Positions 51,987 through 59,431 of a stretch of DNA of 64,000 nt are shown here, in pieces. Within the stretch, counting starts at the first letter, position 1; each line of letters opens with the position of its first letter. The position numbers and the translations under genes were made by a program. Under the pieces are notes generated by a model, which saw nothing but the letters and a program-made list of their open reading frames with translations, made no database searches and was not told the origin of the DNA. The stretch spans positions 1 through 64,000 of the forward strand of contig JBFWYG010000012.1 in NCBI GenBank assembly GCA_050186725.1, written 5' to 3'. The stretch comes from JADJYF01 sp050186725 (lineage in GTDB: Bacteria > Pseudomonadota > Gammaproteobacteria > Ga0077536).

Positions 51987-52913
51987 ATGTCGGTCCACCT
52001 CAAACTGCTGCTGGCCTGCCTGTTCTGGGGCGCGACGCCGACCATCGGGCGCGTGCTCGCGGAATTCAAGGCGCCCTTCGTAGTGGTGTGCGGGCGTTTC
52101 ATGGTGGCCTGCGTGTTCCTGGTCGCGTTCTGCGCCGCGGCCGGCCAGTTCCGCGCGGTGCCGCGGCGACACTGGTGGCGCTTCGCCGCACTCGGCGCGA
52201 CCGGCATCCTGCTGCACAACGGGCTCCTGTACAAAGGCCTGGAATACACCAGCGCGACCACCGCCTCGATCGTCGTGTCGCTGATCACCATCCAGGTGGT
52301 GGTACTCGACCTGCTCATCTATCGCCGCCTGCCCGATGGCCTCACCCTGTGCGGCGTGCTGCTGAGTTTCATCGGCACCGCGGTGGTGTTGAGCGAGGGC
52401 GACCTCGCGCGTCTCGGCGCCATCGGTCTCGGCCCGGGTGAAGCGCTGGCCTTTCTCTCGGCGCTGGCCTGGGCCGTGTACTCGGTGCTCGGTCGCGATC
52501 TCCTGGACAGCTACTCGCCGCTGCTGGTCACCACCTACGCCGCGCTCGCCGGACTCGCGATGCTGCTGCCTTTCCTGGCGGTCGAGCCGCGCGCGACGGT
52601 CGCGGTGTTCAGCGACCCGCGCGCGCTTATGCTGATGTTCTTCCTCGGCCTGGTCGGCTCGGCGCTCGGCTTCCTGTGGTACTCGCAGGCGATGCTCGCG
52701 CTCGGCGCGGTCGGCACGGCGGTGTACATCAACCTGACGCCGATCTTCGGCGTGGCGGCGGCGGCGCTGTTCCTGGGCGAGCGCGCGAGCCCGGCGGTGC
52801 TGGTCGGCGGGGCGGTGGTGGTCGCGAGCCTGATGCTGGTCAATCGCCCGCGCTGGCCGTGGCGGCGGCGGGCGTCGCCCTTTCCGTCCGCCGCACCAGC
52901 ACGCCGGCCGTGA
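51987..52913 (+). CDS. EamA/DMT family transporter
   Basis: A 308-residue inner-membrane protein with about ten hydrophobic helices in two EamA repeats (~1-135 and ~150-290), the usual drug/metabolite transporter plan. ATG 51987 opens directly into the first helix (LKLLLACLFWGATPTIGR). Substrate unknown. Its last 74 bases overlap the end of the convergent MFS gene. Confidence 0.9.
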   Translation: MSVHLKLLLACLFWGATPTIGRVLAEFKAPFVVVCGRFMVACVFLVAFCAAAGQFRAVPRRHWWRFAALGATGILLHNGLLYKGLEYTSATTASIVVSLITIQVVVLDLLIYRRLPDGLTLCGVLLSFIGTAVVLSEGDLARLGAIGLGPGEALAFLSALAWAVYSVLGRDLLDSYSPLLVTTYAALAGLAMLLPFLAVEPRATVAVFSDPRALMLMFFLGLVGSALGFLWYSQAMLALGAVGTAVYINLTPIFGVAAAALFLGERASPAVLVGGAVVVASLMLVNRPRWPWRRRASPFPSAAPARRP

Positions 52914-54060
52914 GCGGCACGAGCGCCAGCAGCAGGCAGCCCGCGACCACGCCCGGCCACTGCCAGCGCTGGTAGACGGCGCCCGCCCAGCTGATGCCGA
53001 ACCAGGCGCCGAGGTAGTAGCCGAGCACGTAGAGTCCGTTGGCGCGACCCTGGCCCAACGTCAGCCGGCGATTCAGCAGACCGACCGCGGATGCGTGCAC
53101 TGTGAAGAAGCCGCCGCACACGCCGACCAGCGCCACCACCACCGCCGCGACGCTCGGCACGAGCAGCAGCAAGAGCGAGACCATCAGCACGCTCGCGCCG
53201 CCCACCAGCGTGCGCCCGGTGCCGTGGCGGTTGGCCAGCCGCCCGGCGCCCGGACCCATCACGATGCCGACCAGGTACACCAGGTAGACCAGTGAGGTCT
53301 GGCGCGTGTCCAGCAGGAAGGGCGTTTCCGCCAGGCGATAGGGCATGTAGTTGAACATCGGCGAGAACACCGCCTGGCCGGCCGCCCCGCAGGCGGTCGC
53401 GAGCCATAGCACCGGTTCGCGCAGCAGGCGCGCGAAACTGACGGCGTCACGATGAGCGCGCGCGGGCGCCGCCGCGCCGCGCAGTGCGCGCAGGCCGAGC
53501 ACCACCGCCACCAGCGTGCCGCCGGCGGCGAGCAGGAAGGCGCCGCGCCAGTGCGCCGGCGCCACCACCCAGCCACCGAGCAGACGGCTCGCCATGCCGC
53601 CCAGCACCGTCGCCGCGACATAGCCGCCCATGGCGACGTTGAGCCGTGCGGGCGGCAGGTTGCGCGCGAGATGCGCGGCCAGGCAGCTGGTGAGCGCGGG
53701 CACGAAGCAGCCCTGCACGAAGCGCGCGGCGATGAGCACCTCGAGCGACTGCGTGTACGCGCACACCAACCCGGCGAGGGCAATCACGCCACCGCCCAGC
53801 AGGACGAGTCGCTGCACGGGCCAGCGATCGGCCAGCCAGCCGAAGGGCAGGTTGGCGAACGCGATGCCGGCCAGCACCGCCGACACGCTGAACGACACCG
53901 CCAGCACCGAGGCGTGGAACTCCGTCTCCAGCACGCGCAGCACCGGCTGGGTGAGGTAGATGTTGAGGAACGCCGCGCCGACCAGCACGAGGACGGTCCA
54001 TTCGAGGTGGCGATGGGATTGTAGGTCGGTCTTCAGTCCGACATTCGTTTCGGCGGGCAC
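52840..54060 (-). CDS. MFS transporter (YnfM-like)
   Basis: A 406-residue transporter with about 12 hydrophobic helices. The loop 2-3 motif is present as PFGWLADRWPVQRL (~72-85) and the proton/substrate helix pattern RFVQGCFVPAL follows. Closest in style to YnfM/AraJ drug exporters. Its 3' end overlaps the EamA gene by 74 bases on opposite strands, which is unusually long. Confidence 0.9.
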   Translation of the reverse strand: MPAETNVGLKTDLQSHRHLEWTVLVLVGAAFLNIYLTQPVLRVLETEFHASVLAVSFSVSAVLAGIAFANLPFGWLADRWPVQRLVLLGGGVIALAGLVCAYTQSLEVLIAARFVQGCFVPALTSCLAAHLARNLPPARLNVAMGGYVAATVLGGMASRLLGGWVVAPAHWRGAFLLAAGGTLVAVVLGLRALRGAAAPARAHRDAVSFARLLREPVLWLATACGAAGQAVFSPMFNYMPYRLAETPFLLDTRQTSLVYLVYLVGIVMGPGAGRLANRHGTGRTLVGGASVLMVSLLLLLVPSVAAVVVALVGVCGGFFTVHASAVGLLNRRLTLGQGRANGLYVLGYYLGAWFGISWAGAVYQRWQWPGVVAGCLLLALVPLTAGVLVRRTERATPAAATASAGD

Positions 54061-54105
54061 GGACTGGCGCTCTGGGATGAATGGCGGATTGAAATCCGCC
54101 CTACA
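54020..54105. repeat. two units of the TGTAGG palindrome family
   Basis: An imperfect unit GTAGGTCGG-TCTTCAG-TCCGAC (54021-54042, inside the MFS gene start) and a perfect one GGCGGATT/AATCCGCC with CCTACA flank (54083-54105). The first overlaps codons 6-14 of the MFS gene, so a repeat seems to have contributed coding sequence or the true start is further in. Confidence 0.75.
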
Positions 54106-54142
54106 GGGTGGTTTCGGCTGTGACCGCGGCGATTGCCGGCGC

Positions 54143-54580
54143 TCAGCGAATCACCTCGCCGCCGACGCCGAAGGTGCGGCCGCGGAAGTGGCACACGGCC
54201 TGGCCCTTGTCGTTCACGATGCTGACGTCGTACATGCCGGTGCGGCGCGTGCGATTGCCTTCGCGGGCCTCGGCTACCAGCGTCTCGCCCAGCTGCGCGG
54301 GGCGCAGGAAGTCGATGTTGGCGTTCAGCGCGAGATGCGACTGGTTGTGCGAGTTGCTGGCGAAGGCCATGGCGGTGTCGGCCAGCGCGAACATGAGACC
54401 ACCGTGACAGACGTCGTGGCCCTGCAGCATCCAGTCCAGGACGACCATCGACATGCGCGCGTAGCCCGGCGCGCATTCGAGGAGCTGGATGCCAAGTTCC
54501 TGCGAGGCGCGATCGCGCGCATACATGTTGCTGCCGGCGAGGCGCGCGAGTTCGTGTGGGTCGGTGGGGAGGGTGGACAT
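54143..54580 (-). CDS. paaI: PaaI-like hotdog thioesterase
   Basis: A 145-residue hotdog-fold acyl-CoA thioesterase. VCHGGLMFALADTAMAFA (~57-74) is the characteristic helix with catalytic Asp, and FLRPAQLGETLVAEA follows. PaaI removes CoA from stalled hydroxyphenylacetyl-CoA intermediates during phenylacetate breakdown. No other paa genes are in the window, so it may serve another aromatic CoA pathway such as box. Confidence 0.85.
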   Translation of the reverse strand: MSTLPTDPHELARLAGSNMYARDRASQELGIQLLECAPGYARMSMVVLDWMLQGHDVCHGGLMFALADTAMAFASNSHNQSHLALNANIDFLRPAQLGETLVAEAREGNRTRRTGMYDVSIVNDKGQAVCHFRGRTFGVGGEVIR

Positions 54581-54600
54581 GGCGTCTCCGAAGCTCAGGA

Positions 54601-55014
54601 TTAGTTCCGACGCTGCTCGCAGACCACCCGCACGCGTTCGGCGGGCACCGACAGCGCGCGCAGCAGGTAGGCCTTGAAGTCGTCGGCCCAGGGTTGTTCG
54701 TCGATGGCCTCGGCCATGATGGTCAGCCAGGCATCGCGCGCCGCGCCGTCGACCGCAAGATGCGCGTGCACGCCTGGAATGCTGATGCCGCCGTAGCGTT
54801 CCTGGTAGCGCTTGGGTCCGCCCAGCCAGCCGCAGAGGAAACGCGCGAGCTTGTCCTGCGACACGGCGAGGTCGGCCGGATGCATGGCGCGTATGTCGTG
54901 CGCGACTTCGCGGGTGTCCATCAACGCGTAGAAGCGCGTGACCAGCGCCACGAGCCCGGCCTCGCCCCCGGCGGCGCGGAACGACGCGTCGCCCTCACCG
55001 TAGGCGCCGGCCAT
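54601..55014 (-). CDS. group II truncated haemoglobin
   Basis: A 137-residue globin of the trHbO type. LVALVTRFYALMDT, then KLARFLCGWLGGPKRYQERYG and the proximal-His region PGVHAHLAV with AWLTIMAEA are the landmarks. Such proteins bind O2, NO or peroxide. ATG 55014 overlaps the stop of the hydrolase gene by one base (TAATG), so the two are coupled. The frame extending upstream is a shadow. Confidence 0.88.
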   Translation of the reverse strand: MAGAYGEGDASFRAAGGEAGLVALVTRFYALMDTREVAHDIRAMHPADLAVSQDKLARFLCGWLGGPKRYQERYGGISIPGVHAHLAVDGAARDAWLTIMAEAIDEQPWADDFKAYLLRALSVPAERVRVVCEQRRN

Positions 55015-55733
55015 TAGTCCCGCCCGGCCTCGATGAGCTTGCGTCCCAGCAGCGTCGGGTTGGTGAAGCAGAGCTCGTGACCGCCGGCGCACTGCACCAG
55101 GCGGAACAGCCCGAGACGCTCCGACAGGCGCGGATGCCAGGGCAGGCCGTGGGGCAGGGCGGTGTCCTCGGTCGCGTTCAGGTAGGACTTCGCGCAGGGC
55201 AGCGCGGCCGGCGCACAGGACAGGCGCAGCGGCTCGGTGAAGGTCCGCCAGGGATGCGGGTTCAGGCGCGCGTAGGCCGCCTCCGCCGTGGCGAGGTCGG
55301 CGTCGTTCATGAACGCCTCGCGCCAGACGGGAAAGGGCAGCATCACGCTGCCGTCGGCCGCGACCAGCGACTCGAACATGCGCACGTAGTGCACCGGCAC
55401 GAGATCGATCAGCGCCTGGCCGTCCTGCGGCACGAAGGCATTCCAATAGACCAGCCGGCGTATGCGCGCCGGCAGGCGGTCGGCGACCGCGGTGATGATC
55501 ATGCCGCCGTAGCTGTGGCCGGCGAGCACGATGTCCTCGAGGCCGTGCTGGTCCAGGTAGTCGACGAGGGAATCGACCGCCTCGCCCAGGCCCACGTCCT
55601 TGCCGTCGCCAGGACGATTGCCGGCCAGGGTCGGCAGGTACACCTCGTGCCCGGCGAGCCTGATCGGCACGGCCGTCGCCTCGAACTCGCGCCCGCTGTG
55701 CCAGGCGCCATGCACGATGACGTAGCGCGCCAC
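55014..55733 (-). CDS. alpha/beta hydrolase (esterase type)
   Basis: A 239-residue alpha/beta hydrolase with YVIVHGAWHSG oxyanion segment, nucleophile S73 in AGHSYGGM and catalytic His in GGHELCF near residue 219. It resembles plant methylesterase/hydroxynitrile-lyase-like bacterial esterases. Likely operon: cupin - hydrolase - truncated haemoglobin (gaps 6 and overlap 1). Confidence 0.87.
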   Translation of the reverse strand: MARYVIVHGAWHSGREFEATAVPIRLAGHEVYLPTLAGNRPGDGKDVGLGEAVDSLVDYLDQHGLEDIVLAGHSYGGMIITAVADRLPARIRRLVYWNAFVPQDGQALIDLVPVHYVRMFESLVAADGSVMLPFPVWREAFMNDADLATAEAAYARLNPHPWRTFTEPLRLSCAPAALPCAKSYLNATEDTALPHGLPWHPRLSERLGLFRLVQCAGGHELCFTNPTLLGRKLIEAGRD

Positions 55734-55739
55734 GGCGGC

Positions 55740-56069
55740 CTACTTGGTCTCGACCAGGATTTCGCGGTAGCGCGTCTGGCCGACGTTCTGCGCCGCGTGG
55801 CGCGCCGGAATGCGGATCGACGGATCGTGCACGCCGACCAGATCGCTGCCGTCCATGCGCAGCACGAACACCGAGCCGGTGCTGGCGTCGAAGGTGGTGA
55901 GTTCCTGGCCGTCGCCGTCGAACACGCGCAGCGGCGCGCCGTCCAGCACGTAGAAGATGTAGTCCAGCTCGTGGGTGTGCACGGGCGTGGTCTCGCCCGG
56001 CTCCAGCACGAATTCCCACACGTTGATCTTGTCGTTCTCGAATATCTTGGTGGTGCCGACGCCGGCCAT
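55740..56069 (-). CDS. cupin domain protein
   Basis: A 109-residue single-domain cupin. GETTPVHTHELDYIFYVLDG holds the first metal motif (two His and a Glu); the second is weak. ATG 56069 gives MAGVGTTKIFE; upstream in-frame codons extend into the divergent promoter region. Heads the three-gene leftward operon. Substrate unknown. Confidence 0.85.
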   Translation of the reverse strand: MAGVGTTKIFENDKINVWEFVLEPGETTPVHTHELDYIFYVLDGAPLRVFDGDGQELTTFDASTGSVFVLRMDGSDLVGVHDPSIRIPARHAAQNVGQTRYREILVETK

Positions 56070-56203
56070 GTCGCTTGCTCCCCGGGACTGTGCGCGAGAG
56101 GGCAAGGGTAACGAAACCCGTCTGCCGCCGCCACGTCGTCCGGGCTTGGGCTTGGGTGCGGCCATCGATTATCGTGGCCGCCACCAGGTCGTGGGGCGAG
56201 TGC

Positions 56204-56392
56204 ATGGAACAACAGCAGGACGAGGTGCCGGGCATCGAGGCGCGCACCGAGCAGGTGATGATCGTGACGCTGCTCGCCATCGCGGGGCTCGCGCTCTGCG
56301 GCCTGTTCTTTGCCACCGAGCGCAGCGCCGCGCTCGAGCGTGTCACCGCCGACGACGGCGCGGCCGTGGTCGCGCGACCGGTGGCGCAATGA
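56204..56392 (+). CDS. small single-pass membrane protein
   Basis: A 62-residue protein with one membrane helix (VMIVTLLAIAGLALCGLFF, ~20-38). ATG 56204 is chosen over the longer frame because it starts directly in front of an acidic head (MEQQQDEVPG). Its stop overlaps the start of the lipoprotein gene as ATGA, so both are coupled. No family recognised. Confidence 0.6.
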   Translation: MEQQQDEVPGIEARTEQVMIVTLLAIAGLALCGLFFATERSAALERVTADDGAAVVARPVAQ

Positions 56393-56904
56393 GAGGCGTC
56401 GCGAGCCGTCGCTCCGCGGGCCTGCTCGTCTGCGTGCTGCTTGCCGGCTGCGGGAGCGCCGCGCGCGTCCCCGAACCAGAGGTGCCGATGGACACGATGC
56501 GCCTTGCGGGCGAGGCCGAGGCCCGTTACGCGGCGGGCGACTGGGGCGCGGCAGCGCAGGCCTACCAGCGCCTGGTGACGGCCGAGCCGGCCAATACCGA
56601 CGCCTGGTTCCGGCTCGCGAACGCCCGCGCGCGGGTCGGCGATCCGGACGGCGCGGTCAGCGCCTACCGCGCCGTGCTGGCGCGCGACGCGGCCTACGCC
56701 AAGGCCGGCTTCAACCTCGGCATGGTGCAGCTGCGCGACGCGGTGGAGACCTTTCGTCGCCTCGAGGCGGAGGCCAACACCGACGCCGAACTGAGCGCCC
56801 AGGCCGGCAGGCTGCGCGCGGCGCTGGAGGCGCTGCTTGCCGAGCAGACCGCGGGCGCGAACGCGCCGGGGCCGGGCATGCAGCGACCGGGCGCGACGCC
56901 CTGA
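56389..56904 (+). CDS. TPR-containing lipoprotein
   Basis: A 171-residue lipoprotein: signal peptide with lipobox LAGC (cleavage before C21). Two to three TPR-like repeats follow, e.g. AEARYAAGDWGAAAQAYQRL and AWFRLANARARVGDPDGAVS. Likely an envelope adaptor working with the small membrane protein just upstream. Confidence 0.8.
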   Translation: MRGVASRRSAGLLVCVLLAGCGSAARVPEPEVPMDTMRLAGEAEARYAAGDWGAAAQAYQRLVTAEPANTDAWFRLANARARVGDPDGAVSAYRAVLARDAAYAKAGFNLGMVQLRDAVETFRRLEAEANTDAELSAQAGRLRAALEALLAEQTAGANAPGPGMQRPGATP

Positions 56905-56951
56905 GCCTGCTACATTAGCCGCGCCGCGCCGCGGCGCTTCGAGGATTCGTC

Positions 56952-57935
56952 ATGCCCACGCTTCGCGTCGCCGCCGTGCAGGCGGCACCTGTGTTCCTGG
57001 ACCTTGCCGCGACGGTCGACAAGGCCATCGCGCTCATCGACGACGCCGGCCGTCAGGGCGTCGAGCTGCTGGCTTTTCCGGAGACCTGGATCCCCGGCTA
57101 TCCCTTCTGGATCTGGCTGGACTCGCCGGCCGCCGGCATGCGCTTCGTCGGCGCCTACCACGCCAACTCGCTGGTAGCCGGCGGCGCCGAGGATCGCGCG
57201 CTCGCGGACGCCGCGCGGCGCCACGGCATGACCGTCGCCATGGGCGTCTCCGAGCGCGATGGCGGCAGCCTCTACATGGGCCAGTGGCTGTACGGCGCGG
57301 ACGGCGGCGTGCTCGCGCGCCGCCGCAAGCTCAAGCCCACCCATGTCGAGCGCACGCTGTTCGGTGAGGGCGACGGCAGCGACCTGCAGGTGGTGGCGAC
57401 ACCGCTCGGGAGAATCGGCAGCCTGTGCTGCTGGGAGCACCTGCAGCCGCTCACCAAGTACGCTATGTACGCGCAGCAGGAACAGATCCACGTCGCCGCG
57501 TGGCCGAGCTTCAGCCTGTACAACGGCGCGGCCTACGCGCTCGGTCCGGAACTGAACACCGCCGCGAGCCAGCTCTACGCGGCCGAGGGCCAGTGCTTCG
57601 TGCTCGCGGCCTGCGCGGTGGTCTCGCCGGAGATGATCGAACTCCTGTGCGACACGCCCGCCAAGCGCGAACTGCTGCGTGCCGGTGGCGGCCACGCGCG
57701 TATCTTCGGGCCGGACGGCGCACCGCTTGGCGCGCCGCTCGCGCCCGACGCCGAGGGCCTGGTGATGGCGGACATCGATCTCGCCGCGATTGCCTATGCC
57801 AAGTCGGCGGCCGATCCAGTCGGCCACTACTCGCGGCCCGACGTGCTGCGGCTCATGTTCAACGCCCGGCCCAATCCGCGCGTGGTGCCCTTCGAAGGGG
57901 ACTTCGACGCGTCCGGCCAGCCCGGCAACTTCTGA
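56952..57935 (+). CDS. nitrilase (aliphatic/aryl nitrilase branch)
   Basis: A 327-residue nitrilase-superfamily enzyme that turns nitriles into acids and ammonia. Catalytic triad: E44 (FPETWIPGYP), Lys in RRKLKPTHVER (K126 or K128) and C160 in CCWEHLQPL. The CWEHLQP motif places it with true nitrilases and not with amidases or carbamylases. Length is normal. An SDR follows after 15 bases. Confidence 0.88.
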   Translation: MPTLRVAAVQAAPVFLDLAATVDKAIALIDDAGRQGVELLAFPETWIPGYPFWIWLDSPAAGMRFVGAYHANSLVAGGAEDRALADAARRHGMTVAMGVSERDGGSLYMGQWLYGADGGVLARRRKLKPTHVERTLFGEGDGSDLQVVATPLGRIGSLCCWEHLQPLTKYAMYAQQEQIHVAAWPSFSLYNGAAYALGPELNTAASQLYAAEGQCFVLAACAVVSPEMIELLCDTPAKRELLRAGGGHARIFGPDGAPLGAPLAPDAEGLVMADIDLAAIAYAKSAADPVGHYSRPDVLRLMFNARPNPRVVPFEGDFDASGQPGNF

Positions 57936-57950
57936 CGGACTCGACTCACC

Positions 57951-58727
57951 ATGATCCAGGAACTCTTCTCCATCGCCGGCAAGACCGCCTTCATCACCGG
58001 CGGCTCGCGCGGCATCGGCTACATGATTGCCCACGGCTACGTCGCGGCCGGCGCGCGGGTGTACATCAGTTCACGCAAAAAGGACCAGTGTGATGCCGCC
58101 GCGGCCGAGCTCGCCAAGCTCGGGACCTGCGTATCGCTGCCGGCAGATCTGGGCAAGATGAGCGAGATCGAGCGCGTCGCGGCCGAACTCAAGGCGCGCG
58201 AGGAGAAGCTCGACATCCTGGTCAACAACGCCGGCGCGACCTGGGGCTCGACCATCGACGCGTTCCCCGAGAACGGCTGGGACAAGGTCATGGCTCTGAA
58301 CGTCAAGTCGCCGTTCTTCCTGCTGCAGAAGCTCCTGCCCGCGCTCGAGCGCGCGGCCAGCGCCGCCGATCCCGCGCGGGTCATCAACGTCGGCTCGGTG
58401 GACGGCATGCACACGTCGATCTTCGAAAACTTCTCCTACGGCCCGTCCAAGGCCGCGCTGCACCACCTGACGCGCATGCTGGCCGCGCATCTCGCGGTGC
58501 GCCACATCAACGTCAACTGCATCGCGCCTGGCCCCTTCGAAACCGAGATGATGCGGCCAATGCTCGAGAAGATCGGACCGGATGCCATCGTGCATAACGT
58601 GCCGATGAAGCGCATGGGCAACGGCCAGGACGCGGCGGGTGTCGCGATCTTCCTCGCGTCTCGCGCGTCGGCCTACGTCAATGGCACGGTGTTGCCGGTG
58701 GATGGGGGACTGTTCGGGGCGTCGTGA
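57951..58727 (+). CDS. short-chain dehydrogenase/reductase (RhlG-like)
   Basis: A 258-residue SDR. TGGSRGIG (16-23), an Arg-rich second strand (SSRKKDQ) favouring NADPH, NNAG (~90), and YGPSKAA for the catalytic Tyr-Lys. General resemblance to RhlG-type 3-ketoacyl reductases. Operon with the nitrilase. Palindromic repeats follow the stop. Confidence 0.89.
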   Translation: MIQELFSIAGKTAFITGGSRGIGYMIAHGYVAAGARVYISSRKKDQCDAAAAELAKLGTCVSLPADLGKMSEIERVAAELKAREEKLDILVNNAGATWGSTIDAFPENGWDKVMALNVKSPFFLLQKLLPALERAASAADPARVINVGSVDGMHTSIFENFSYGPSKAALHHLTRMLAAHLAVRHINVNCIAPGPFETEMMRPMLEKIGPDAIVHNVPMKRMGNGQDAAGVAIFLASRASAYVNGTVLPVDGGLFGAS

Positions 58728-58759
58728 AGACGGTGCCTGCGCCGCGACTTCGCGCGCGG

Positions 58760-59425
58760 TCGCCCCGTCATTCGCGGGCAACCGGGAACCCATGGGCTTC
58801 GCCGGGCGCAGGTGGACCCTCGCTTTCGCGAGGGTGACGGTGTAGTGGGCGACGGTGAAGTCCGTCGAGCGCCCATCGACCTATCCAACCCGTCATTCCT
58901 GCGAAAGCAGGAATCCATGGGCTTCACCGATCATCGATGGCCCCTCGCTTGCGCGAGGGTGACGGTGTAGTGGGCGACGGTGTTGACTGCTCCGCCCATC
59001 CTCATGCGAATAACCCGTCATTCCTGCTAAAGCAGGAATCCATGGGCTCCGCCGATCGCCGATGGACCCTCGCTTTCGCGAGGGTGACGGTGTAGTGGGC
59101 GACGGTGAAGTCCGTCGAGCGCCCATCGACCTATCCAACCCGTCATTCCTGCGAAAGCAGGAATCCATGGGCTTCACCGATCGTCGATGGCCCCTCGCTT
59201 GCGCGAGGGTGACGGTGTAGGGGGTGATGGCAAAGGCCGTGAAACGCCCATCGACCTATCCAACCCGTCATTCCTGCGAACGCAGGAATCCATGGGCTTC
59301 ACCGATCGCCGGTGGACCCTCGCTTGCGCGAGGGTGACGGACTAGTGGGGCGGCGGTGGCGGCCGTTTCGCGCATGCATCACGCACACAACCCGTCATTC
59401 CACGCAAGCGGGCATCCACGGGCTT
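58760..59425. repeat. ~125-bp tandem array of hairpin repeats (about 5.5 units)
   Basis: Each unit has two hairpins: CGTCATTCCTGCGAAAGCAG (continuing GAATCCATGGG) and ACCCTCGC-TTTC-GCGAGGGT followed by GACGG. Intact or nearly intact units start at about 58.89, 59.01, 59.14 and 59.26 kb; degenerate ones at 58.76 and 59.39 kb. The array fills the 700 bases between the convergent SDR and GMC genes. Translations of the reverse strand give the artefact peptide MDSCFRRNDG, a hallmark of these dispersed repeats and not a gene. Confidence 0.93.
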
Positions 59426-59431
59426 CGCGCC

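Noticed and set aside
58673..59177. 84- and 94-residue ORFs starting MKPMDSCFRRNDG
   Set aside because: They are translations of the hairpin repeat array, identical in each unit, not genes.
58760..59425. Possible CRISPR array
   Set aside because: Units are ~125 bp, contain internal hairpins and have similar, not unique, spacers; no cas genes nearby.
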